From assembly GCF_004766055.1 (NCBI RefSeq), contig NZ_SPQR01000002.1, positions 1 through 64,000 of the forward strand: a DNA stretch of 64,000 bases, read 5' to 3'. The notes beneath the pieces are model-generated. The model saw nothing but the letters and a program-made list of their open reading frames with translations, had not been told where the DNA came from and did no database searches. Each line of letters starts with the position of its first letter. Position 1 is the first letter of the stretch. Made by a program: the position numbers and the translations under genes. Shown here one piece after another: positions 9,686-18,874 of the stretch. This DNA comes from Desulfosporosinus sp. Sb-LF. Lineage in GTDB: Bacteria > Bacillota > Desulfitobacteriia > Desulfitobacteriales > Desulfitobacteriaceae.

Positions 9686-10672
9686 TTAAATCTCCCTCTC
9701 CGCGTGATCACGGATCGTTTCAACCAACTTGGCCTGTAGCATCAAAGCTTGCGCCATTTCTTTCTGAAGCTCTTCATCTTTCGTTGCTTGACCAAACAAC
9801 TCAATTGAGCGTCTAAAGTGATTGTCGGCAGGAAGTTTAATCTCTGTTTTTCCTTCTGCAGTTTCTATAGTTACAACTGGCTGCAGACCTGAAGGGGCGG
9901 TAAAAATCCGGTTAGTATAAAGCTTTCCACTACTGCCAAAGGCTTCTAAATTGCATTGATAATAGCAATCCATACCAAAAGCTCCCTGTAACACAAGACC
10001 CGCCGAGTTTTCAAAAGTCGCATTACCAAACATATCCACATTATAATCTGCCAAATGATTAGTTTTCGCAGCGCGAACTTGAATTGTGTTCCCTAAAAGG
10101 AGAGTAGCCAGTTTAACTACGTAACCCCCAGCATCCAACAGCGCACCGCCGCCCAATGCGTCGTTATAGCGAAAATCGTTTTTTGTCCGTAATGGAAAGC
10201 CAAAATGAGCCCTTAATAACCTGATATCTCCAATTTTACCGTCCTTTAGCATGTTTCGAATCGCCGCCATCTGGGAATGGTATTGAAACATATAATTTTC
10301 CTGTAAAACCAATCCATTCTTCGAAGCTATGGTCACGAGTTCTGCGCTCTGCTTATAACTAACCGTTGACGGCTTCTCTACAAAAACATGCTTGCCCTTC
10401 TCTAAAGCATTCTTTGCCCATTGATAATGCAGAGCGGGGGGAAGTGGAATATAAACCGCATCCACTTGGGGGCTTTCCAAAAGCTCATCATAGCTATCAA
10501 AAACGGGTACGTTGAAATTCTTTGCAAAGCTCTTTCTTTTTTCGGTGCTAAGGCTCGCAACTCCTCCACATTGGTAAGTTGGATTTTCTAATAATGCAGG
10601 AAGAAACATTCTATAGGCAATGTCTGCACCGCCTAATACTCCAATATTTATAATTCTCACCTCTCTGGACAC
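9686..10672 (-). CDS. Gfo/Idh/MocA oxidoreductase, probable dTDP-sugar 3-ketoreductase
   Basis: At 328 residues, it has an N-terminal Rossmann domain (IGVLGGADIAYRMFLPAL) and the family motif EKPSTVSYKQSAELV with the catalytic-type Glu-Lys-Pro. A C-terminal alpha/beta substrate domain contains GGALLDAGGYVV. Members such as OleW reduce the 3-keto group made by NDP-hexose 2,3-dehydratases, and the neighbouring dehydratase makes that role likely here. The start is uncertain. GTG at 10672 lacks a good ribosome site, while AGAGAGGTGAG occurs just downstream, so the true start may be a few codons later. Confidence 0.88.
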   Translation of the reverse strand: MSREVRIINIGVLGGADIAYRMFLPALLENPTYQCGGVASLSTEKRKSFAKNFNVPVFDSYDELLESPQVDAVYIPLPPALHYQWAKNALEKGKHVFVEKPSTVSYKQSAELVTIASKNGLVLQENYMFQYHSQMAAIRNMLKDGKIGDIRLLRAHFGFPLRTKNDFRYNDALGGGALLDAGGYVVKLATLLLGNTIQVRAAKTNHLADYNVDMFGNATFENSAGLVLQGAFGMDCYYQCNLEAFGSSGKLYTNRIFTAPSGLQPVVTIETAEGKTEIKLPADNHFRRSIELFGQATKDEELQKEMAQALMLQAKLVETIRDHAEREI

Positions 10673-10707
10673 GTAATTGGCAACTACGATTTCTAAGTAA
10701 TTAAACT

Positions 10708-12099
10708 TTAGACTTCTAACAGGGCCAGTAGATTTCTAAGCTGTATATTCACACAATTATTAACTTGAATGAGCATATTTAAAGCATAGTAATCCGCCCA
10801 AAAATATCCATCCGGTAACAAAGGCACAGCATGCTTATCTATTTCCAAAATAATGTTGTCATTTTGTTCGTGATAAAAGCGGCCTCCTTCTTCCGATAAA
10901 ATCACTTGATACCGGATATTCTCTATCTCCCTTTTTTTATCTAGAAATAGACGATCAATTACGTTCATCTTGTCTAGACGGTCTGTTGATTCCATCTGCA
11001 CAGTCGGGCCGAGCTCAATTTTATCGAAGCAACCTACCTCAGACCTTGCTCTAACAAGAAATTTTTCGACTCCATTATCATTGCAAACAAACAGTCCAAA
11101 GGTTGCCATACCCGTTGCTTCAAATAGTGGTTGTGTCCATTCTTTAACTTCTCGTCCCTCGATAGAAATATTACAAAATACAACTTTAAAAGGATAATCA
11201 TGTTGGCATACATACTCCTGGCCTCTCATATCCCATGTTGTTAAAGCATCCAGTGGTACTAGTTTTATCCTGCTTTCCTCAAACATTTTGTAGTTGTTAA
11301 TATAATGATAGATTTCAGGTAACGCTTCACTGCAGTTTCCTTCAAACACGGAGCGAAATAAAACTTCATTTCGGAAAAGTGTTCTCATTCGTTTCATTTC
11401 CCAGTCGGAAAAACGATGTGTACAAAACGGAATGCAAGAAATTACTGTACGGGTATCCATATTCACTAAATTGTCATGCTTCATCAATTCTTTAAGCTGG
11501 CCGAGTGTCATCCATTTGTGGCTTGGTAATACCTCAACCTCATCGTCAACCTTAATCATGACATTACGATTACGTTTTTTTAAAAAGCGTGAAGACTGCT
11601 CAGATTGAATTTGGTCTACAATTACGTCATGATTCGCAGTGTGAATAAAATACTCCAAATAAGCAGGCTGAGCTCCTCCGTGCTTGCGAGTAAAATTACT
11701 TTTTGTTGCTTGAATTGTTGGCGATAACTGGATTTTGTTTATATTCCCCGGTTCAATTTTTGCTTGCATCAAAAAATTCAGAACCCCGTTGATCTCTTTG
11801 CAAAGGATTCCCAAAAAACCGATTTCGTCCTGAAGGATCACAGGTTGCTCAAAAATAACTGTGTCTCCCTTGGAACAAATCAAACCTTTAATTTGAAAAA
11901 AACTTTGATTTTTATTAACAATAATACCCTCTTTTTGATCGTAAAACCAAAAGTCGCTCTCTTCCAGTGCAACTTTTTGAATACTCATGGCAATCTCTTG
12001 GTTACGCTGACGGACCCATTCCAAAATATTCTCAGTCGTATTCACATTACCAGCAATATTCGCCCATGACTCTACTATTTGGATAATTGTTTTATTCAT
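10708..12099 (-). CDS. NDP-hexose 2,3-dehydratase family protein
   Basis: The 463-residue protein is built from two related halves, as usual for this family. LMQAKIEPGNINKIQLSPT (about residue 110) is echoed by LVRARSEVGCFDKIELGPT (about residue 345), and VLPSHKWMTLGQL by a similar PLLPDGYFWADYYAL. Other family-like motifs are FLKKRNRNVMI and RFYHEQNDNIILEI. Characterised members (the OleV, TylX3 and EryBVI type) act on dTDP-4-keto-6-deoxyglucose, removing the 2-hydroxyl to give a 3,4-diketo sugar that a reductase then traps. AAAGG precedes the ATG by 9 bases. The gene is followed by that reductase type after 35 bases. This is the key gene for reading the locus as a deoxysugar pathway. Confidence 0.88.
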   Translation of the reverse strand: MNKTIIQIVESWANIAGNVNTTENILEWVRQRNQEIAMSIQKVALEESDFWFYDQKEGIIVNKNQSFFQIKGLICSKGDTVIFEQPVILQDEIGFLGILCKEINGVLNFLMQAKIEPGNINKIQLSPTIQATKSNFTRKHGGAQPAYLEYFIHTANHDVIVDQIQSEQSSRFLKKRNRNVMIKVDDEVEVLPSHKWMTLGQLKELMKHDNLVNMDTRTVISCIPFCTHRFSDWEMKRMRTLFRNEVLFRSVFEGNCSEALPEIYHYINNYKMFEESRIKLVPLDALTTWDMRGQEYVCQHDYPFKVVFCNISIEGREVKEWTQPLFEATGMATFGLFVCNDNGVEKFLVRARSEVGCFDKIELGPTVQMESTDRLDKMNVIDRLFLDKKREIENIRYQVILSEEGGRFYHEQNDNIILEIDKHAVPLLPDGYFWADYYALNMLIQVNNCVNIQLRNLLALLEV

Positions 12100-12117
12100 T
12101 AGAAGATACCTTTCAGT

Positions 12118-12681
12118 TTATTTATCTTTTTCTGGCCTATACAATATGAAAGCTATCGGTACTGCTATCATAATATAAATTTCAACTAATAAATCTGGCC
12201 GTGTTAAAGGCCTAAATCTTTTTTCAGCACCCCAATGCCAAGTGAACTTTTCCCAGTCGGTATCCTTATAGAGGTTAACTGTTTCCTTAACCTCGCCAAA
12301 TTGGATATCCACTTTCCCGGAACCTCGCTGCTTCACAAATTCGATATCTAGGCTTTCTAATGCTTTTAGGTTCACAATAATTCCAGCTGGTGAATTGGTA
12401 TCATAACACACCAAGAGATCACCATCTCTTTTCCAAGGTGTTTCTAATGGTATCGCCCTTAGGTCTACCTTATTATTGGCGTTCGTTGTAATTGAGACAA
12501 TGCGCACCTCTGTACCGAAAGATGCGTAATCCTTTGTGTCAGTGGCAATAATTTTTACTTGTTGATCCTGTACGTTCTTGACCATAAAAATAGGATGCAG
12601 CCAAGTCACGGTACTCAAGAATGTTATAATTAATGAAAGAATGGCAATATATAAGATCTTCAATAACTTAATTTGTCTCAT
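12118..12681 (-). CDS. Hypothetical membrane protein with two end helices
   Basis: The 187-residue protein is not recognised. One hydrophobic helix lies at about residues 9-29 and another at about 164-182, with about 130 polar, beta-rich residues between them that should face outside. The basic tail YRPEKDK follows the second helix. GGGAGA lies 6 bases before the ATG, and the start overlaps the upstream GT2-GT4 gene by 14 bases, so the pair is coupled. The outer domain (aromatic DWEKFTWHWG near residue 140) could bind a carbohydrate or help a membrane glycosyltransferase. That is a guess from context. Confidence 0.7.
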   Translation of the reverse strand: MRQIKLLKILYIAILSLIITFLSTVTWLHPIFMVKNVQDQQVKIIATDTKDYASFGTEVRIVSITTNANNKVDLRAIPLETPWKRDGDLLVCYDTNSPAGIIVNLKALESLDIEFVKQRGSGKVDIQFGEVKETVNLYKDTDWEKFTWHWGAEKRFRPLTRPDLLVEIYIMIAVPIAFILYRPEKDK

Positions 12682-15049
12682 AACTTTCTCCCGCTTTATC
12701 TCGGAATAAATTCCTCATCTTACAGAGTATTTTACCAGTCCGAGAATAATCCATAAAATGTCGGTACTTCTGTATAATTTTCCAAGTACGCATATTGTAA
12801 ATCTCCTCCAAGCGAGCCTCTGCTTCCGATAAATTCAGAAAATGTGAACTCTCTGTTCGTTGCCCCCGCACACACTGTTGTTCATAGAGCTTTCTATACC
12901 ATTCACGTGCAGCCCAAACTTCTTCGCTTTCTTGATCTTTCCCTACATACTCTGTAAAAAGCGTAATATAGTCTTTCACGATCTCCGATACGGTCGCTAA
13001 ATGCTCTGCCATTTCCCGCCTCTTCTCCAAGGCATGTTTATCATAGATAAGGGATTCAAATAATCTTTCTATAGAAAAAATCGTTTTCTCCATGGAAAAA
13101 GAATCTCCTATTTTGCGGAAGCAGGCTCTGCTCATCTGTCCATAAGTATCTTTGTCTGACAAAATTTTCTCAATCGCATCCGCATAATCCTTCACTTCTA
13201 ACTCTGGGAAGTCTCGACTGTCAAAATGCTCCGATTCTGATTGCCTGCACGGGATAAGCTTCCCCGTTTCATCCGTTACCAACTCGTACTGGCTTCCTAC
13301 ATTCCCACTGACCACCGGTTTTCCCATTTGCATCGCATCAAAAGTAGTGATTGCAATTCCCTCTTTAATAGAGCAAATCAGCAAAATGTCACACGCCTTA
13401 TAATAAGGCCGTATCTCTTCCTGCCGCCCCACACAATACACAGTATTTTCCAGATGTTCAGTGATGATTTTATTCTTAAATTCATCAAACTGATAACCGT
13501 CCCCCACAACCAAGAAAGCAATGTTTTCGATGCGTTTACGCGCTTCCTTTGCAATTTCCAACATCAAAAATGGACGCTTTTCTGGCGCAATACGGCACAA
13601 ATACAACACGGTGGGGCGACTTTCATCGATCCCGCATTTAATCTTTAAGCCCTCGCAACTTATCACGTTGGGATTCATATATTCTTGGTCAACCCCTGTA
13701 TAAATTGTCTTCACTTTTTTGCTACTCTTACCATATTTATTTATCATAATGCCTCTTGAATGCTCATTGGTGGTCACAGTTTTATCCAAAACACAATCGG
13801 TCACCCGAGAGATACGAGCATAGCCACCGGCTCTCCAAAAATCCATATCCGCATGAATGCAGTCGACAATCGCAATTTCTGGAAATTCCTTACGGAGCCA
13901 CGGCAGTATGTAATATGAATAGTATGAATTCACTATATAAATAACGTCAATTTCCCTTGATTTAATAAAATAGCTGACAAACTCGGCGAAATTCTGTACG
14001 TCTAAAAAATTCGGAAGCTCGAAAATATCCGTCACATACTCCTCAAAGCGTTGCCTCCAATCGCTTTCTCCTGATTCAGTTGTCAATATGCTCATTTCGA
14101 ATTTGCTTTTATCAATTCTACGCACGACCTCTAAATTAAATAAAGACGCGCCGCCCATTGCCATCCATGGAATCAGCATCATCACATGGATTTTATTATG
14201 ATGCTGATAAAGCTTTCTGTTCCATTCGGACAATACTGGTCTACTGAATAAATTCACTTTGTTATGTCGGGGATATTGTATGGCGCGAATACTCGTGTCA
14301 ACAGTAGCTGCAGCGGCATCAATCAAACGCCTTGACTTATGGGCAACTTCAGCATCCGTCAGCACCTTAGACAGAACTCCGTCATCCAACCTTCGATACC
14401 AAAAACCATAAAGCTTCACATGTACCGGATATCTGCTTTTACCCATTAGTCTAAGCCAGGCACACCAATCCTCATTATAATTTCTTTCAGATTCATCATA
14501 GAACCCAATTTTCTCAAAATGATCTTTGCGAATAGCAGCCGTACAAACCAGCACATTTTCATGCTTCATTCCTTCTGGGGAAAAATCTTTTCTCCAAATA
14601 TATTCCTGATTCTGAAAACCTACACAATCTGTATAACTCCATGTTGCATCCGGATTGAAATAAAGTCCAAAATAAAGGCACTCTAAAAAAGTCGGGACAA
14701 TCAAGTCATCTCCGTCTAGGGGAATTACGATATTAGTACACGCGTGTTTAATTCCCATATTACGGGCAGTTGCAATCCCACCATTGTCTTTGTGGTAGAC
14801 TTTGATGCGGGATTCCTTCTTTGCAAAGGTTTCAAGAATTTTAATATCTTCCTCACTAGTACTCCCGTCATCCACAATAATCCACTCAAAATATGGAAAA
14901 GTTTGATTCATCACACAGTTAAATGTTTGTTCAAAATACTTTCCTGCATTATAATATGGAGTAATCAAACTCACAAGCGGTTCACCGGAACAGTCTATAT
15001 CCCTGTTTAGAAGCTGCTTTCCAGGCTTTTTCGAGAAATCAAACTGCAT
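12668..15049 (-). CDS. Bifunctional GT2-GT4 glycosyltransferase
   Basis: A 793-residue cytoplasmic fusion. Residues about 25-250 are a GT2 domain with SLITPYYNAGKYFEQTF, WIIVDDGS and the LDGDD metal-site motif. Residues about 270-650 are a GT4 (GT-B) domain with LIPWMAMGGA, VLYLCRIAPEKRP, VVGDGYQF and the nucleotide-sugar site EGIAITTFDAMQMGKPVV. A helical tail of about 130 residues follows. Such fusions add two successive sugars to a lipid-linked chain. The start ATG follows GAGGG by about 9 bases. It is a close paralogue of the gene at 16590-18827, and a pyruvyltransferase gene separates the two. Confidence 0.9.
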   Translation of the reverse strand: MQFDFSKKPGKQLLNRDIDCSGEPLVSLITPYYNAGKYFEQTFNCVMNQTFPYFEWIIVDDGSTSEEDIKILETFAKKESRIKVYHKDNGGIATARNMGIKHACTNIVIPLDGDDLIVPTFLECLYFGLYFNPDATWSYTDCVGFQNQEYIWRKDFSPEGMKHENVLVCTAAIRKDHFEKIGFYDESERNYNEDWCAWLRLMGKSRYPVHVKLYGFWYRRLDDGVLSKVLTDAEVAHKSRRLIDAAAATVDTSIRAIQYPRHNKVNLFSRPVLSEWNRKLYQHHNKIHVMMLIPWMAMGGASLFNLEVVRRIDKSKFEMSILTTESGESDWRQRFEEYVTDIFELPNFLDVQNFAEFVSYFIKSREIDVIYIVNSYYSYYILPWLRKEFPEIAIVDCIHADMDFWRAGGYARISRVTDCVLDKTVTTNEHSRGIMINKYGKSSKKVKTIYTGVDQEYMNPNVISCEGLKIKCGIDESRPTVLYLCRIAPEKRPFLMLEIAKEARKRIENIAFLVVGDGYQFDEFKNKIITEHLENTVYCVGRQEEIRPYYKACDILLICSIKEGIAITTFDAMQMGKPVVSGNVGSQYELVTDETGKLIPCRQSESEHFDSRDFPELEVKDYADAIEKILSDKDTYGQMSRACFRKIGDSFSMEKTIFSIERLFESLIYDKHALEKRREMAEHLATVSEIVKDYITLFTEYVGKDQESEEVWAAREWYRKLYEQQCVRGQRTESSHFLNLSEAEARLEEIYNMRTWKIIQKYRHFMDYSRTGKILCKMRNLFRDKAGESYETN

Positions 15050-15073
15050 ACTTTAACCCTCACAATTTATTTT

Positions 15074-16573
15074 CTAAATTTCATATCTCTTTAATTTAAT
15101 AATCTTTTTTACCAAACTATCGTTTTTAATACGATTAAATTTATATTCGACCTTGACGAGTTTGTTCTTAAGTTCTGCGATCTCTTCTTCCTCTCGGGAA
15201 ATAAGTATTTCTTGTTTTTCACGAAGGGTCTTTTCCATATTCCACTGTTTTTCCAACCATTCTTTATCCTTTAAGACCTGACTTAAATAGATATCCTTTT
15301 CTTCGCATAATGATTTCTGTGCATTCCACTGTTCTTCCAACCACTCTTTATCCTTTAAGACCTGACTTAAATAGATATCCTTTTCTTCGCGTAATGACTT
15401 TTGAGCATTCCACTGCTCTTCTAGCCATTTTTTGGCACGTTCCAACTCATTAATCCAATCTTTCAGTGAAGATATGGCAATTGTCTTTTTCTCATCCTCT
15501 TTTTGATAATTGTCGACTTGTTCGAGCAACCATTTCTTTTCATTCATGAGTTCATGAATATACTTTACATTATTGTCAATTACAGACTGATATTTATTGG
15601 TCCCTCCCGCAATTATACTTTTTTGCCACGAAGCTTTTTCCAGCCAAAATGATTTAAAATCAATAATCTCTGGTAGGCTCTTATCAATGAGAGATACCAT
15701 CTTCACACTATTGACAAATCGCTCGCACTTTTCAATTAAAGCTTTTCTAGTTGATAAATAATCTTCCTTATTGGGAAGCGGACTCGCAAAATCATAATAA
15801 TAGACATCATCCATAAACTTCTGCTTTGACGTATAATTCAAAAAAGGCAAGAAGTTAGAAAAGCGGTCCGAATTGACATTCTGATTAATCAGTAGAACCG
15901 GCGTGCCCAATGCTAAGCAAGGGAGTGCACAGTGCAGTCTCGACGTAACAACGCAAGCTGCTCCTTGATATAAGTTCAGAAGAGCTTGTACTCTCTCAAA
16001 ACGTGTTTCCCATGAAATCGGATGCTTATTATAGTTCACTGTTTGACTGATCATTTTTATTTCTCTATCTTTTACGCAAGCTTTTACTTTACCTGCGATC
16101 TCATCATCTACATCTACTAGGCATATATAATTACCCTGAACAATCTCGGGATTCCTTGACAAGGTTAAGGTTAAACAACCCGATAAGTAACTAGATATCT
16201 GTTTTTCCTTCAGTAATTGAAGGGTACTATCATCCCGACAGCCTACCGGTCCATAGTTCTTTAGATATTCCTTTCCCATTCCTTCCAAAAAATTTGATCC
16301 TATCCCTAAATAATCGGAATAGTCTACGTTCGAAAAATGTATAGACAGCAAAAGTGGATAAATGTATGGTGACGGTGGCCAATTATATCTCCTATACATA
16401 TACCATGCATTCATTATTGTTGCAATTTGTTCTCTCTTTTCTGGTACAAACAAGTCCAAACTTTCGCGATCAATCATGTAGTCCACCTGAGGCAAAAAGC
16501 GCTTAGCCGCAAACGACTGAATATCATCCCCAATATTCGTAGTTTCCTGAAAAACAAGTAATCCGTATTTCAT
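15074..16573 (-). CDS. Polysaccharide pyruvyltransferase-family protein with coiled-coil tail
   Basis: The 499-residue protein begins MKYGLLVFQETTNIGDDIQS. A GT-B-like pyruvyltransferase domain (PF04230 type) spans about residues 1-280, with VTSRLHCALPCLALGTPVLL containing the conserved Ser-Arg-x-His. Residues about 330-480 form a charged coiled coil that includes two near-identical 28-residue repeats. Family members transfer pyruvate to hexoses, making acidic ketals, though some homologues are glycosyltransferases. GGGAGA lies 9 bases before the ATG. It sits between two GT2-GT4 fusion genes, so it may work in a complex with them, the coiled coil acting as ruler or scaffold. If it is a true pyruvyltransferase, the polymer carries negative charge. 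Confidence 0.82.
   Translation of the reverse strand: MKYGLLVFQETTNIGDDIQSFAAKRFLPQVDYMIDRESLDLFVPEKREQIATIMNAWYMYRRYNWPPSPYIYPLLLSIHFSNVDYSDYLGIGSNFLEGMGKEYLKNYGPVGCRDDSTLQLLKEKQISSYLSGCLTLTLSRNPEIVQGNYICLVDVDDEIAGKVKACVKDREIKMISQTVNYNKHPISWETRFERVQALLNLYQGAACVVTSRLHCALPCLALGTPVLLINQNVNSDRFSNFLPFLNYTSKQKFMDDVYYYDFASPLPNKEDYLSTRKALIEKCERFVNSVKMVSLIDKSLPEIIDFKSFWLEKASWQKSIIAGGTNKYQSVIDNNVKYIHELMNEKKWLLEQVDNYQKEDEKKTIAISSLKDWINELERAKKWLEEQWNAQKSLREEKDIYLSQVLKDKEWLEEQWNAQKSLCEEKDIYLSQVLKDKEWLEKQWNMEKTLREKQEILISREEEEIAELKNKLVKVEYKFNRIKNDSLVKKIIKLKRYEI
15239..15440. repeat. 84-bp tandem repeat encoding coiled-coil heptads
   Basis: Two full 84-base units (from about 15239 and 15323) and a partial third unit encode KEWLEEQWNAQKSL-type segments. 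A 46-base tract at 15261-15306 is identical to 15345-15390. The 28-residue period is exactly four heptads, so unit gain or loss would keep the coil in register. Confidence 0.85.
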
Positions 16574-16589
16574 AATTCGTTGTCTCCCA

Positions 16590-18827
16590 TTAAAACATTT
16601 TATTTAACTTCAGTTTAAATGCCAATTTTATTATTCTGGAACCCCATTTTGAATTTGCAAGCCGCATCAATTCATTTTTCGCATCCGAGCCATAGCTGTT
16701 TTTATTAATATTTTCATGTTTTTCTACCTCACTAAAAACTGTCAAATAGTCATTTACAAATGAATCGAGTCGTTTTAGCTCGTCTGAACGTTCATCTCTT
16801 CTAGCTATCATTTCTGGATTTTTAACCAAATTTTTAAATTCCTTCTCAAGTGTCTTAATCATTAATTTTGTAGAAAAACCTTCTTTAATCTTCTGTTGAC
16901 ATGCAATGCTCATCCGAAGATACCTGGGTTTATTTTCCAACACTTCCCTTATAGCATTGACATAATCCAATACCTCTTCCTCAGGAAAATTTCTACTATC
17001 AAAATCTATTTCTTCATTCTGTCTGAACGGAATCAACATGCCTGTTTCTTCATTCACCAACTCATATTGGCTACCAACATCAGCACTAACCACGGGCTTA
17101 CCCATTTGCATGGAGTCAAATGTCACGATCGATAGCCCTTCTTTCAAAGAACAGATCAAGGAAAGATCACATGCCTTATAATAAGGACGAATATCCTCTT
17201 GTCTACCTGCACAGTATACAGTATCACTCAAGTTATACCTTTGAATATGTTGCTGGAACTCCTTGAACTGACGACCATCACCAACTACCAAAAAGGCGAT
17301 GCTAGGAATCTTTTTTCGTGTCTCCCTCGCAATTTCAAGCATAAGAAACGGTCTTTTTTCTGGTTCGATACGGCACAAGTAGAGAACTGTCGGACGACTT
17401 TCTATAATACCGTACCGAGCTTTTATGCCCTCGTCGGAAACAAGGTCGGGATTAAAGTATTCCTCATCAACACCAGTATAAATCACCTGTGTTTTTTCCT
17501 TGGATTTCCCGTATTTATTTAACATGATATTTCTTGTGTACTCATTGGTAATAAAAGTTTCATCAATGACGTAGTCTACCGCAGCAGAGAGTCTCGTATA
17601 ACCGCCACTCCTCCAAAACTCCAGATCTGCATGAATGCAATCTACAATTGCTACCTTCGGAAATTCCTTTCTAATCCACGGCAGCAAATAATAGCCGTAA
17701 TATGAATTGCTAAGAAAAATCAAATCTATTTCCCTCGACTTTATAAAATAGCTGACAAACTCAGCGTAATTTTCGACGTCCAAAAAGTTCGGAAGCTCGA
17801 AAATATCGGTTACATATTCCTCAAACCGTTGCCGCCAAAAGCCGTCACCTCGAACCGTGGTGAGAATACTGATTTCGAAGCGTGATCTGTCCAAATTTCG
17901 CACTACATCCAAATTAAACAGGTCTGCTCCTCCCATTTCCAACCACGGAATTAGAAACATAACATGAATTTTGCAATGTTCCTGAAATACCTTTTGCTGT
18001 TTATGGAAAACTATCGGTGCACGAAACATATTAACGCTACTGTTATAGGGATATTCTTTCGCAGTCACTGGCACTTTAACAGTAGCGGCGGCTTGTGCAA
18101 TCAGCTTCTTATTCTGTTGAACGATTTCATCATTATTGAGCACTTCCGACAGCACTCCGTTGTCTTGCCTCCGATACCAAAATCCATATTGACGGATATG
18201 AACCGGATATTTCCCCAAGCCCAGCAACTTCAGCCATGCGAACCAGTCTTCATTATATTGTTTCGCGCATTCTGAGTAAAAGCCGATTTCCTCGAAATCT
18301 TTCTTTCGGATTGCAGCACAACATACTAGTATATTTTCGCGTTTCATCACGTCAGAGGAAAAATCTTTTCTCCATAGATATTGTTGTCCCTGAAAACCAA
18401 GACAGTCGGTATAGCTCCAAGATGCGTGAGGATTAAAATACAGTCCAAAATATAAAAGTTCTAGATATGTGGGTATAATGAGGTCATCCGCATCCAAAGG
18501 CACCACTATATCCGTCGTACTTTTTTGAACTCCTAAATTTCGAGCGGAGGCGATCCCACCGTTATTCTTACGGTAAACCTGAATGCGATTGTCCAACTCA
18601 GAAAACTTCATTAATAATGAAATATCCTCCTCGTTTGTACTCCCATCATCCACAATGATCCACTCAAAGAACGGAAAAGTCTGACTAACAACACTGTAAA
18701 AGGTTTGCTCAAGATATTTTCCTGCATTGTAATACGGAGTAATCAAACTGAGCAAAGGGGTACCCTTCGTATTCAGATTTCGATTGAGACAGATTTTTCC
18801 TGGTTCTTTTGTAAAATCAAAGGCCAT
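16590..18827 (-). CDS. Bifunctional GT2-GT4 glycosyltransferase (paralogue)
   Basis: A 745-residue fusion with the same layout as the product of 12668-15049. The GT2 domain has SLITPYYNAGKYLEQTF, IIVDDGS and PLDADD. The GT4 domain has LIPWLEMGGADLFNL, VLYLCRIEPEKRP and EGLSIVTFDSMQMGKPVV. The helical tail is shorter. I start it at ATG 18827 (MAFDFTKEPGK): GGGAGGAAA lies 6 bases upstream and the N-terminus then matches the paralogue, whereas an in-frame start 24 bases earlier lacks a ribosome site. It begins the GT part of the transcript just after the ABC exporter genes. The pair likely arose by duplication and may add different disaccharides. Confidence 0.9.
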   Translation of the reverse strand: MAFDFTKEPGKICLNRNLNTKGTPLLSLITPYYNAGKYLEQTFYSVVSQTFPFFEWIIVDDGSTNEEDISLLMKFSELDNRIQVYRKNNGGIASARNLGVQKSTTDIVVPLDADDLIIPTYLELLYFGLYFNPHASWSYTDCLGFQGQQYLWRKDFSSDVMKRENILVCCAAIRKKDFEEIGFYSECAKQYNEDWFAWLKLLGLGKYPVHIRQYGFWYRRQDNGVLSEVLNNDEIVQQNKKLIAQAAATVKVPVTAKEYPYNSSVNMFRAPIVFHKQQKVFQEHCKIHVMFLIPWLEMGGADLFNLDVVRNLDRSRFEISILTTVRGDGFWRQRFEEYVTDIFELPNFLDVENYAEFVSYFIKSREIDLIFLSNSYYGYYLLPWIRKEFPKVAIVDCIHADLEFWRSGGYTRLSAAVDYVIDETFITNEYTRNIMLNKYGKSKEKTQVIYTGVDEEYFNPDLVSDEGIKARYGIIESRPTVLYLCRIEPEKRPFLMLEIARETRKKIPSIAFLVVGDGRQFKEFQQHIQRYNLSDTVYCAGRQEDIRPYYKACDLSLICSLKEGLSIVTFDSMQMGKPVVSADVGSQYELVNEETGMLIPFRQNEEIDFDSRNFPEEEVLDYVNAIREVLENKPRYLRMSIACQQKIKEGFSTKLMIKTLEKEFKNLVKNPEMIARRDERSDELKRLDSFVNDYLTVFSEVEKHENINKNSYGSDAKNELMRLANSKWGSRIIKLAFKLKLNKMF

Positions 18828-18874
18828 GCTTTTCCTCCCATTTTTCAACAAACGTTATGCTGTTAGAACCACTT

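Noticed and set aside
15074-16573. Naming the pyruvyltransferase-like gene csaB
   Set aside because: CsaB acts on the polymer that anchors SLH-domain proteins. No SLH protein is present here, and the coiled-coil tail is not part of CsaB.
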